Below, in pieces: positions 56,756 to 64,000 of a stretch of DNA of 64,000 bases. The notes under the pieces are model-generated. The model searched no databases. It was not told the origin of the DNA and saw only the letters and a program-made list of their open reading frames with translations. Where the stretch lies: contig OZ245018.1 of NCBI GenBank assembly GCA_965223825.1, forward strand, positions 1,798,001 to 1,862,000, given 5' to 3'. Source of the DNA: CAJXQU01 sp965223825 (lineage in GTDB: Bacteria > Pseudomonadota > Gammaproteobacteria > CAJXQU01). Within the stretch, counting starts at the first letter, position 1; each line of letters starts with the position of its first letter. A program made the position numbers and the translations under genes.

Positions 56756-56991
56756 GCCTGTCCGCCGACCAAGTCGCGGCCTTTCAGGCCAATGCCGGTT
56801 ACTCACCCGACACCATGGCCACCGTGCTTATCAGCGCGGTCTTTGCCGTTTTGCTGCTGTGGGGAGCCTGGGCACTGCGCACCGCGTATGTGGGCTGGGC
56901 CGAACACAGCATCAACCAACGTCAGTTCCTCGCCGTGGCGATACGGTTTGTCGCCATGTATGTGGTGCTGACGTTCCTTTTACTTTCCTGA
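56752..56991 (+). CDS. TIGR03758-family ICE membrane protein
   Basis: The 79-aa protein has two transmembrane helices, at about 22-42 (MATVLISAVFAVLLLWGAWA) and 62-78 (FVAMYVVLTFLLLS). It is a constant member of the PFGI-1-type transfer operon, adjacent to the pilin-like TIGR03745 gene. Size and topology resemble VirB3/TraL-like or small pilin accessory subunits, but no firm equivalence is known. ATGA overlap with RAQPRD shows co-translation. Confidence 0.9.
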   Translation: MSLSADQVAAFQANAGYSPDTMATVLISAVFAVLLLWGAWALRTAYVGWAEHSINQRQFLAVAIRFVAMYVVLTFLLLS

Positions 56992-57010
56992 CCGTTTGAA
57001 AGGTGTTGCC

Positions 57011-57361
57011 ATGACACAACGAGCTTTCTCTTTCCTTTCCCTCTCGGTCGGCAGTCTGCTGGCCGCCATGCTACCGCTGCCGGTATTCGCGCAGTTGCCT
57101 ACCATGGAAGATCCGTCCCGTGGTGCCGGCAGTGGCATCATGGAAACCCTTCAGAATTACGGCTACGACATCGTGATGCTGATCGCCCTGCTGGTGGTGG
57201 CCTCCATGTTTGTCGGGGTTTGCTACCACGCCTACACCCGCTATGCGGAAATTCATACCGGCCGTGCCACTTGGGGACAGTTCGGATTGACCGTGGCGGT
57301 GGGAGCGATTCTGCTGGTTGTGGGTATCTGGCTGCTCACCGAAGCCACCGGCATTCTGTAG
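57011..57361 (+). CDS. TIGR03745-family protein, pilin-like
   Basis: The 116-aa protein has a signal peptide (LSVGSLLAAMLPLPVFAQLP) and two further hydrophobic segments (IVMLIALLVVASMFVGVCYH; FGLTVAVGAILLVVGIWLL), a layout like VirB2/TrbC conjugative pilins. GAAAGGTG six bases ahead supports the ATG at 57011. It probably forms the pilus or a membrane component of the channel. The pilin reading is inferred from topology. Confidence 0.88.
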   Translation: MTQRAFSFLSLSVGSLLAAMLPLPVFAQLPTMEDPSRGAGSGIMETLQNYGYDIVMLIALLVVASMFVGVCYHAYTRYAEIHTGRATWGQFGLTVAVGAILLVVGIWLLTEATGIL

Positions 57362-57370
57362 AGCAGAACG

Positions 57371-57781
57371 ATGTCCCCCGACCTGGCCAACAAGGAGGAT
57401 GGCACCATCCTTTTTCTGCCTCATCGCCTGAATCGCCAGCCGGTGGTGGTTCGCGGCCTGACCGCCGATGAGCTTTGGCTTTGCGCGGGTGGCTCGGCAG
57501 CCATCGGCCTGACATTGGGCCTGCCGCTGGCCTGGCTGCTCGGCAGTATCGCCGTGGTTCCCAGTTTGATAGTCGGTACCAGCGCCATTGGAATCTTTTC
57601 CTGTGGCGGTGTGTTGCGACGACTGAAACGGGGCCGGCCCGAAACCTGGCTGTACCGTCAACTGCAGTGGCATCTGGCCCTGCGCTACCCACTGCTGGGC
57701 GATCACTTGGGAGCCAGAGACCTGATAACCCGCACCGGTTACTGGGCCACACGCCGCACCCCGAGACGGAGTACGCCATGA
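57371..57781 (+). CDS. TIGR03750-family protein (DUF3487)
   Basis: The 136-aa protein has a short soluble N-terminus (FLPHRLNRQPVVVRGLTADE) and two close transmembrane helices at about 38-80 (LGLPLAWLLGSIAVVPSLIV). A cytoplasmic tail includes RPETWLYRQLQWHLALR. The layout matches TraL/VirB3-like subunits of conjugation systems. It overlaps the next gene by four bases. Confidence 0.9.
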   Translation: MSPDLANKEDGTILFLPHRLNRQPVVVRGLTADELWLCAGGSAAIGLTLGLPLAWLLGSIAVVPSLIVGTSAIGIFSCGGVLRRLKRGRPETWLYRQLQWHLALRYPLLGDHLGARDLITRTGYWATRRTPRRSTP

Positions 57782-58461
57782 GCCGGTTCAAAAACGAAGT
57801 GACCCACCTCCGCGCCCATGTCAACACCTTGCGCCTTGGGCTCGCCGCCCTGTTCGTCCTCGCCGTGGGCCTGGGTGTTGGCTGGTGGAGCGCGCCGCGC
57901 GACCTGACTATCCATATTCCCCCGGACCTGCGTTCGGGCAGCGTGCGCAAATGGTGGGAGGTGCCGCCCGCCTCGGTGTATGCCTTCACTTTTTATGTCT
58001 TTCAGCAGCTCAATCGTTGGCCCAGCAACGGCGAGAAGGATTACCTCCGAAATATACACACCTTGTCCGCCTACCTAACCCCCAACTGTCGAGTGTTCTT
58101 GCAACAGGACTACGAGGAACGCCGTCAGGCTGGCGAACTTCGGCAACGGGTACGCGGCCTCTACGAAATCCCCGGTCGTGGCTATGGCGACAACCCCGGC
58201 GCCCGCGTCGAAGCCATCTCGAACCGGGATTGGATCGTCACGCTGGATATCGCCATCGATGAGTACTACGGCTCGGAACAGGTCAAGCGCGCCCTGGTGC
58301 GCTTCCCCCTGAAAGTGCTGCGCAGCGATGTCGATCCGGAGCAAAACCCCTTTGGCCTGGTACTGGACTGCTATAGCGAAACACCCCAGCGGATTATGCC
58401 GTCGGACACCGGTTCCCAAGCCAATCCAGATACGCACTCTCTGCCGGGGGGCACACCATGA
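57778..58461 (+). CDS. TIGR03746-family protein (DUF2895)
   Basis: This 227-aa protein has one N-terminal transmembrane helix (LGLAALFVLAVGLGVGWW) and a periplasmic domain with VYAFTFYVFQQLNRWPSNGE and YFLTPNCR-like sequence. It corresponds in topology to VirB8/TraE-type core-assembly proteins. The ATG at 57778 overlaps the previous stop. It is a fixed member of the transfer operon in this ICE class. Confidence 0.9.
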   Translation: MSRFKNEVTHLRAHVNTLRLGLAALFVLAVGLGVGWWSAPRDLTIHIPPDLRSGSVRKWWEVPPASVYAFTFYVFQQLNRWPSNGEKDYLRNIHTLSAYLTPNCRVFLQQDYEERRQAGELRQRVRGLYEIPGRGYGDNPGARVEAISNRDWIVTLDIAIDEYYGSEQVKRALVRFPLKVLRSDVDPEQNPFGLVLDCYSETPQRIMPSDTGSQANPDTHSLPGGTP

Positions 58462-59327
58462 GCCGCTCGAATCGCCTGGTGTCAGGCTGCTTCTGGCTGA
58501 TCCTGTCACTCGCTGGCAACAGCCACGCCGTAGAAATCCTGCATTGGCAGCGCCTGCCCCTTACTGTTCCTCTGCACGTTGATGAAGAGCGGGTGATTTT
58601 CGTCAACCGCGATGTGCGGGTGGGAGTACCCGCCTCACTGGCGTCACGCCTGCGGGTACAAAGTGCGGGCGGCGCGATCTACCTGCGAGCGAATGAAACC
58701 CTGGAAGCCACCCGGCTGCAATTACAGGATACCAACACGGGCGACCTGATTCTGCTGGATGTGGCGGCCACCCCGGCCGATGACAACGAGGCCCCACTCG
58801 AGCCCGTTCGCATCGTGACCGACTCTGCCGAAGGCAGCGATTCCGCCTCCCCTGCCGATGCGGGTGATATCCAGAACAAACGCCGCAATACTCCGATCCC
58901 CGTGGCCTTGACCCGTTATGCCGCACAAAGTCTGTATGCCCCGCTGCGCACGGTGGAACCCGTGCCAGGACTATCCCGGGTCACTCTCAGCAGCTCGCTG
59001 AAACTGGACAACCTGGCACCCGTCCTGCCCCTGCGCGCCAGAGCCCTGGCAGCCTGGCGATTGGATGACTACTGGCTCACCACGGTCCTGCTGACCAATA
59101 CCACCGATCACTGGCTGGCGTTAGATCCCCGTATATTGCAGGGTGATTTCGTGGCGGCGACGTTTCAGCATACGACGCTGGGTCCCCGCGGCGAGCCCAC
59201 CGATACCACCGTCCTGTACCTGGTGACCCGGGGACACGGCCTGGCGGACGCCCTGTTGCCGATGATCAGCCCGGTGGATGCGGCCACCAACCTGCCCGGA
59301 GGACAGGGAGCCGACAATGCGGAGTAA
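58458..59327 (+). CDS. TIGR03749-family protein (DUF3438)
   Basis: The 289-aa exported protein has a signal peptide (about 1-25, ending NSHAVE) and family sequence ILHWQRLPLTVPLHVDEERV, then RVGVPASLASRLRVQSAGGA. A low-complexity acidic linker lies at about 100-140, and the C-terminal beta-rich domain contains LAAWRLDDYWLTTVLLTN. By size and place it resembles TraK/VirB9-type secretins of the outer-membrane core. It overlaps both neighbours. Confidence 0.9.
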   Translation: MSRSNRLVSGCFWLILSLAGNSHAVEILHWQRLPLTVPLHVDEERVIFVNRDVRVGVPASLASRLRVQSAGGAIYLRANETLEATRLQLQDTNTGDLILLDVAATPADDNEAPLEPVRIVTDSAEGSDSASPADAGDIQNKRRNTPIPVALTRYAAQSLYAPLRTVEPVPGLSRVTLSSSLKLDNLAPVLPLRARALAAWRLDDYWLTTVLLTNTTDHWLALDPRILQGDFVAATFQHTTLGPRGEPTDTTVLYLVTRGHGLADALLPMISPVDAATNLPGGQGADNAE

Positions 59328-60717
59328 TGGCCTGCTCAAATGGTTGATGATCCCGCTGGTGTGCCTGCTGGTCTTTGTCGGCCTGCGGCTGTCGTCCGAC
59401 CAACAGCCGTCGCCAGCAACCGCGGATCGGCCCGGTAACCAGCTGACCCCCGAGGAAATGCAGGCCCTTGGCATCGAGGGGGACACCCCGCGGGACACCG
59501 TCGCCACACTGGTGGCTCAGGTCAAACAGCTGCGCGGTGAGCTGCAAACCGCGCTGAATGACAACGAGCGCCAGGCCGAGGAAAACCGCCGCCTGCGCCA
59601 ACGGGAAAGCACCATTGATCAACGGGTTCAGAGGGCGCTGGCGGAGGAGCGAAGCCGCTTTCAGCAAACCCGCAATGAAGTTGCCTCCGACACTCGGCAA
59701 ACCCGAAGCCTGCTCAACGACCTTGAGCGTCGGCTCGACGATTTGGGCGGTGCGGAGCTGCCGGTCGGGTTGGGGCTGGAGGGTGGCGATATACCGGCAG
59801 TGGGCGGTATTCGCTGGATTGAACCGGACGATAAACCACCCTCGGAGAGCGCGGAAGAAACCACCGGAGGCAACCGCCTGGGCATCACCAGCCCCTTCGC
59901 CTCGGCACCATCGGCTTCAAGGACAGCGTCTGGGCCAACCGATACGGAATCAAAAACGCCGGTTATCAATGTTGCCGAACCTGTCTATACCGTACCCGCC
60001 AACGCCACCTTGATGGGATCGATTTCGATGACCGCGTTGATCGGTCGCATTCCCATCGACGGTACGGTCAACGACCCCTACCCTTTCAAAGTCCTGATCG
60101 GCCCGGACAACCTGACCGCCAACGGTATTGATCTGCCGGAGGTGACCGGCGCAGTGGTCAGTGGTACTGCCTCGGGGGACTGGACTCTCTCCTGCGTGCG
60201 CGGCCAGATTCAGTCCATTACCTTTGTCTTCCAGGACGGCTCCATCCGTACCGTCCCGGAGATCACGACGGATGAGAACCGCACGGCAGGCAATCGCAAT
60301 ACCCTGGGCTGGATCAGCGATCCCTACGGGATTCCTTGCGTCAGTGGTGACCGGCGCAGTAATGCCCAGCAATACCTGAGCTCCCGCGCGTTGATCACCG
60401 CTGCGGGCGCTGGGGCCGCCTCGTTTATCGACTCGGACAGCGGCAATGTCGCCTACGTCAGCAACAGCAACGGGACGCTGGGCACGGTCGGCATCTCGGG
60501 GGATGAAGCCATGGGCCGTATTCTTGCCGGCGGGGTGCAGGATATGTCCGCCTGGGTCAACAAGCTGTATGGCGAAGCTTTTGCCGCGGTCTATGTCCCG
60601 CCCGGTGCCGATGTCGCTGTGCATATTGAAAAACCCCTTGAGATCGACTTCGACCCCAACGGTCGCCGTGTCAACCATCGCCTGGGAGGTGCCGACCATG
60701 TGTCACCGCTGGACTAA
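59317..60717 (+). CDS. TIGR03752-family protein, TraB/VirB10-like
   Basis: This 466-aa protein spans the envelope: one N-terminal transmembrane helix (LLKWLMIPLVCLLVFVGLRL), a long coiled coil at about 65-140 (VAQVKQLRGELQTALNDNER), then a Pro/Ser linker and a C-terminal beta-barrel-type domain (PVYTVPANATLMGSISMTAL and ALITAAGAGAASFIDSDSGN). This is the TraB/VirB10 arrangement. The ATG at 59317 overlaps the previous gene by 11 bp. Confidence 0.92.
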   Translation: MRSNGLLKWLMIPLVCLLVFVGLRLSSDQQPSPATADRPGNQLTPEEMQALGIEGDTPRDTVATLVAQVKQLRGELQTALNDNERQAEENRRLRQRESTIDQRVQRALAEERSRFQQTRNEVASDTRQTRSLLNDLERRLDDLGGAELPVGLGLEGGDIPAVGGIRWIEPDDKPPSESAEETTGGNRLGITSPFASAPSASRTASGPTDTESKTPVINVAEPVYTVPANATLMGSISMTALIGRIPIDGTVNDPYPFKVLIGPDNLTANGIDLPEVTGAVVSGTASGDWTLSCVRGQIQSITFVFQDGSIRTVPEITTDENRTAGNRNTLGWISDPYGIPCVSGDRRSNAQQYLSSRALITAAGAGAASFIDSDSGNVAYVSNSNGTLGTVGISGDEAMGRILAGGVQDMSAWVNKLYGEAFAAVYVPPGADVAVHIEKPLEIDFDPNGRRVNHRLGGADHVSPLD

Positions 60718-61129
60718 CACTGCCATCTGCCTGGTCGCCACCGCGCTCCTGGCCGGCTGTGCCACCCACAAGGAAGCGCTGCTGCCGCACAACGGCGAAT
60801 CCATGTTGGACATCTGGCAGCGGGGAACCGGTGGCAGCCCTGGCCAAAGCCAATTAACGCAGCAACTGCTGGAAGCCCGGCTGGTGTTGCGCCGGCCGTT
60901 GAGGGGCACAGAACTGGAAAATCCATCGGTGCATGCGCTCTATACCCGCACCGCGGAGAACGAGATCAAAAGCCAGTTTCACCGCCTCCCCAATCCCGAC
61001 CTGGTGATGTATGTCTTTCCCCACCTGGCCGGTTCGGAGCCGGTACCTGTGCCCGGCTACAGCACGGTCTTCCCGTTTTACCGGCAGGTGCAGTACGCCC
61101 TACCGGGAGAACGGGTAGAGGATTACTGA
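60698..61129 (+). CDS. TIGR03751-family lipoprotein
   Basis: The 143-aa protein has a lipoprotein signal peptide with lipobox LLAGC (Cys19) and a periplasmic domain with LVMYVFPHLAGSEPVPVPGY and YSTVFPFYRQVQYALP. It is likely the TraV/VirB7-like lipoprotein that anchors the outer-membrane core. It overlaps TIGR03752 by 20 bp and the next gene by one base (TGATG). Confidence 0.9.
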   Translation: MCHRWTNTAICLVATALLAGCATHKEALLPHNGESMLDIWQRGTGGSPGQSQLTQQLLEARLVLRRPLRGTELENPSVHALYTRTAENEIKSQFHRLPNPDLVMYVFPHLAGSEPVPVPGYSTVFPFYRQVQYALPGERVEDY

Positions 61130-64000
61130 TGGACTGGCGGTTACCCTGGCAACAGAGGGCGGCACCCGCCGAAGCTGGCCATTCCGGGAGCGATGCCTGG
61201 CAGCGTCATGTGGGCCGCCTGGCCGCTGCGGGAATACCCGAACCCGGTACCGGCGAGGCGGCAACAGATCGCACAGCCACCCGAGCCGACGAAGCCACCC
61301 TGTACCACGTCAACCCCTCCTTTGCCGATCTCCTGCCCTGGGCGGAATACCTGCCCGATGCCCGCTGTATGCTGCTGGAGGACGGACGGTCCGTGGCGGC
61401 ATTCTACGAACTCACCCCCATCGGTACCGAAGGACGGGATAACGCCTGGTTGTGGCAGGCCCGTGACGCCTTGGAAAATGCCCTGCAAGACAGTTTCGAC
61501 GAACTCGACGACAACCCCTGGGTGGTGCAACTGTACGCCCAGGACGAAACCCACTGGGATCGCTACCTGACGTCACTGCGGCGTTATTTCCACCCCCGCG
61601 CGCAGGGCACCGCGTTCAGCGATTTCTATCTCCGTTTTTTCACCCACCACTTGGAAGCCATCGCCAAGCCCGGCGGACTGTTTACCGATGAGACCGTGAC
61701 CCGGTTGCCCTGGCGCGGCCAGACCCGTCGGGTTCGGCTGGTGGTCTACCGGCGCGCCGGCGCCGCCCGGCGGACACTGTCACCGGAACAGGCCCTGACG
61801 ATCACCTGCAACCGGCTGGAGGGAGGCCTGCACAATGCCGGGGTTCGTGCGCACCGCCAGTCCGCCGCCGACATCCACGATTGGCTACTGCGCTGGTTCA
61901 ACCCGCAACCGGATTTTTTGGGGGACTCCCTCGCCGACCGCGAGCGTTTTTACCAGCTCGCGGGCTATCCCGAAGAGGGAGAGAGCGATGAGATCGAATT
62001 GGCCAGTGGTCGGGATTTCGCACAACGACTGTTCTTCGAACAACCCCGATCGGATATCGACAACGGTTTGTGGTGGTTCAACAGGATGCCCCACCGGGTC
62101 GTTACCCTGGATCGCTTGCGTATGCCCCCCGCAACGGGTCATCTAACCGGGGAGACCCGCAAAGGCGGCGATGCGATCAATGCGCTGTTCGACCAGATGC
62201 CGGAGGACACCATCCTCTGCCTGACCCTGGTGGCCACACCGCAAGACAGCCTGGAATCCCGCCTCAATCATCTGGGCCGCAAGGCCGTGGGCGATACCCT
62301 GTCTTCGGAGCATACCCGGCAGGATGTGCAGCAGGCGCGGACCATTATTGGCCGGGCCCACAAACTCTACCAGGGGGCGATGGCTTTCTATCTCCGCGGA
62401 CGGGACCAAGCCGAACTCGAGGCCCGTGGAGTGCAGCTCAACAACGTCATGCTCAATGCGGGACTGCAGCCGGTGCGGGAGGAGGACGAGGTCGCCCCCC
62501 TCAACAGTTATCTGCGCTGGCTGCCCGCGGTGTTCAACCCCGCCCAGGACAAACGCCAGTGGTATACCCAACTGATGTTTGCCCAGCACGCCGCCAATCT
62601 GGTGCCGCTCTGGGGCCGCGGCCAGGGTACCGGCCACCCCGGCATCACTTTCTTCAATCGCGGCGGCGAAACCGTCACCTTCGACCCACTGAACCGGCTG
62701 GATCGACAGATGAACGCCCACCTGTTTCTTTTCGGCCCCACCGGTTCGGGTAAAAGTGCGACGCTGAACAATATCCTGAACCAGGTGACCGCCATTTACC
62801 GGCCACGGCTGTTTATCGTCGAGGCCGGCAATTCCTTCGGACTGTTTGGCGACTTCGCCCAACGCCTGGGACTTTCCGTCCACCGGGTCAAACTCGCGCC
62901 CGGCGCCGGCGTGAGTCTGGCGCCCTTTGTAGATGCCAAGCGCCTGGTCGACACGCCCAGCCAGGTCTGGACCCTGGACGCGGATGCCATTGACGACAAC
63001 CGGAACACCGATAACGACCAGGGTGATGAACAGCGGGATGTACTGGGCGAATTGGAAATCACCGCCCGGCTGATGATTACCGGGGGCGAGGACAAGGAGG
63101 AGGCGCGAATGACCCGCGCCGACCGCAGCCTGATCCGCCAGTGCATTCTGGATGCCGCCCACCGTTGCGCCACTGATGGGCGACCCGTGCTGACGGAGGA
63201 TGTACGCGATGCCCTGCGGGAACGCAGCCGGGGCACCGCATTACCCGAAATCCGGCAGGCTCGCTTACTGGAAATGGCCGACGCGCTGGAACTGTTTTGC
63301 CAGGGCATCGATGGCCAGATGTTCAACCGCCCCGGCACCCCCTGGCCCGAGGCGGACATCACCATTGTGGATCTGGCCACCTTCGCCCGCGAAGGCTACA
63401 ACGCCCAGCTCTCCATCGCCTATATCTCACTAATCAATACCGTCAACAACATCGCCGAGCGGGATCAGTTTCTGGGGCGTCCCATCATCAACGTGACCGA
63501 CGAAGGCCATATCATTACCAAGAACCCGCTCCTCGCACCCTATGTGGTAAAGATCACCAAGATGTGGCGGAAGCTGGGCGCCTGGTTCTGGCTGGCGACC
63601 CAAAATCTGGACGACCTGCCGAAAGAAGCCGAAACCATGCTCAACATGATCGAGTGGTGGATCTGCCTGTCGATGCCCCCGGACGAGGTCGAGAAAATCG
63701 CCCGCTTCCGCGAACTCACCCCCTCCCAGAAAGCGCTGATGCTGTCCGCCCGCAAGGAAGCTGGCAAGTTTTCGGAAGGCGTGATCCTGTCCAAATCCAT
63801 GGAGCTCCTGTTTCGGGCGGTGCCACCCAGCCTGTACCTGGCCATGGCGATGACCGAACCGGAGGAGAAGGCCGAACGCTACCAACTGATGCAGGCACAC
63901 GGCATCAGTGAACTGGACGCCGCCCTGCGGGTGGCGAAAAAAATTGACGAGGCTCGGGGCATCGCCCCATTGCCCCTGGATGACCTGACACCGAATGCCG
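61129..64000 (+). CDS. VirB4/TraC-like conjugative transfer ATPase (TIGR03744), partial
   Basis: This ATPase powers pilus assembly and substrate transfer. At least 957 codons are in the window and the frame is still open at the last base. It starts MDWRLPWQQRAAP at an ATG that shares a base with the preceding TGA. Walker A is FGPTGSGKSATLN with K542; the Walker B region is NVTDEGHIIT at about 788-797. The segment after it (KMWRKLGAWFWLATQNLDDL) is the usual motor motif. The N-terminal 500 residues match TraC-like proteins of PFGI-1-type ICEs. The remaining C-terminus is beyond the window. Confidence 0.93.
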   Translation, partial: MDWRLPWQQRAAPAEAGHSGSDAWQRHVGRLAAAGIPEPGTGEAATDRTATRADEATLYHVNPSFADLLPWAEYLPDARCMLLEDGRSVAAFYELTPIGTEGRDNAWLWQARDALENALQDSFDELDDNPWVVQLYAQDETHWDRYLTSLRRYFHPRAQGTAFSDFYLRFFTHHLEAIAKPGGLFTDETVTRLPWRGQTRRVRLVVYRRAGAARRTLSPEQALTITCNRLEGGLHNAGVRAHRQSAADIHDWLLRWFNPQPDFLGDSLADRERFYQLAGYPEEGESDEIELASGRDFAQRLFFEQPRSDIDNGLWWFNRMPHRVVTLDRLRMPPATGHLTGETRKGGDAINALFDQMPEDTILCLTLVATPQDSLESRLNHLGRKAVGDTLSSEHTRQDVQQARTIIGRAHKLYQGAMAFYLRGRDQAELEARGVQLNNVMLNAGLQPVREEDEVAPLNSYLRWLPAVFNPAQDKRQWYTQLMFAQHAANLVPLWGRGQGTGHPGITFFNRGGETVTFDPLNRLDRQMNAHLFLFGPTGSGKSATLNNILNQVTAIYRPRLFIVEAGNSFGLFGDFAQRLGLSVHRVKLAPGAGVSLAPFVDAKRLVDTPSQVWTLDADAIDDNRNTDNDQGDEQRDVLGELEITARLMITGGEDKEEARMTRADRSLIRQCILDAAHRCATDGRPVLTEDVRDALRERSRGTALPEIRQARLLEMADALELFCQGIDGQMFNRPGTPWPEADITIVDLATFAREGYNAQLSIAYISLINTVNNIAERDQFLGRPIINVTDEGHIITKNPLLAPYVVKITKMWRKLGAWFWLATQNLDDLPKEAETMLNMIEWWICLSMPPDEVEKIARFRELTPSQKALMLSARKEAGKFSEGVILSKSMELLFRAVPPSLYLAMAMTEPEEKAERYQLMQAHGISELDAALRVAKKIDEARGIAPLPLDDLTPNA

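Noticed and set aside
59950..60699. Minus-strand 249-aa frame opposite the TIGR03752 gene
   Set aside because: The plus-strand product has clear TraB/VirB10-like features and operon overlaps. The reverse frame has no ribosome-binding site or recognisable domain.
62143..63162. Minus-strand 339-aa frame opposite the VirB4-like ATPase
   Set aside because: The plus frame carries Walker A and B motifs through this stretch. The reverse frame reads as a repetitive His/Gly/Gln-rich shadow.
1..64000. CRISPR arrays and insertion sequences
   Set aside because: I saw no regularly spaced repeat-spacer pattern, no transposase frame and no terminal inverted repeats with target duplications.

Overview
The window covers the left end and most of the body of a large integrative and conjugative element (ICE) in a gammaproteobacterial chromosome. 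Host DNA fills about the first 1.9 kb: the 5' part of rnr (RNase R, minus strand) and a tRNA-Leu(CAG) gene. It is clearly more AT-rich than what follows. A P4-type tyrosine integrase gene starts 165 bp after the tRNA, and from there nearly every backbone gene belongs to the PFGI-1/SPI-7/clc class of ICEs. The host genus cannot be fixed from the sequence; the RNase R and the ICE families point to Gammaproteobacteria. The right end of the ICE (attR, relaxase, rest of the mating-pair genes) lies outside the window.

Layout. 2.1-14.0 kb is the integration and maintenance module: integrase, AlpA-like regulator, ParA, ParB, DUF2857, STY4528-family replication protein, TIGR03761, DUF3158, SSB and topoisomerase III. 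14.7-25.0 kb is a string of conserved ICE genes, many with their own terminator and structured leader (DUF5983-like, DUF3085, DUF3577/STY4534, DUF3275, a DUF6094-type methyltransferase, an SNF2-type helicase). It is interrupted by one reverse-strand HNH gene. 25.1-42.1 kb is accessory DNA: a CapH/CapP-controlled type II CBASS operon (HNH-SAVED effector, CD-NTase, E1-E2, JAB), a convergent DEDDh exonuclease, and a MORC-Z1-type restriction-like locus (C5 methyltransferase, Vsr, GHKL ATPase, Z1 helicase, PD-(D/E)XK protein, AIPR protein). 42.4-47.7 kb is the first conjugation block (PilL-like lipoprotein, TIGR03759, lytic transglycosylase, TIGR03765, TraD coupling ATPase, TIGR03747). 47.7-56.2 kb is a second accessory block: Hachiman HamAB, HipAB, and a VOC/YceI/Fur cargo. 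56.4-64.0 kb is the second conjugation block (RAQPRD, TIGR03758, TIGR03745, TIGR03750, TIGR03746, TIGR03749, TIGR03752, TIGR03751 and a VirB4-like ATPase that runs off the window).

How it fits together. The backbone supplies excision/integration, partition and probably replication of the excised circle, and a GI-type type IV secretion system. The cargo is dominated by phage defence: at least three recognisable multi-gene systems (CBASS, MORC-Z1, Hachiman), plus HipAB and an HNH nuclease. They sit in separate insertion points between intact backbone modules.

Points most worth a second look: the MORC-Z1 locus with its methylase and opposite-strand Vsr; the exonuclease abutting CBASS; a duplicated three-hairpin motif whose third stem differs at five of six base pairs with pairing kept; a set of attenuator-like leaders in the 20-23 kb genes; and clustered inverted repeats around the replication genes that may be origin or transfer sites. 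No BLAST, HMM or folding program was run; family names rest on motif and context recognition.
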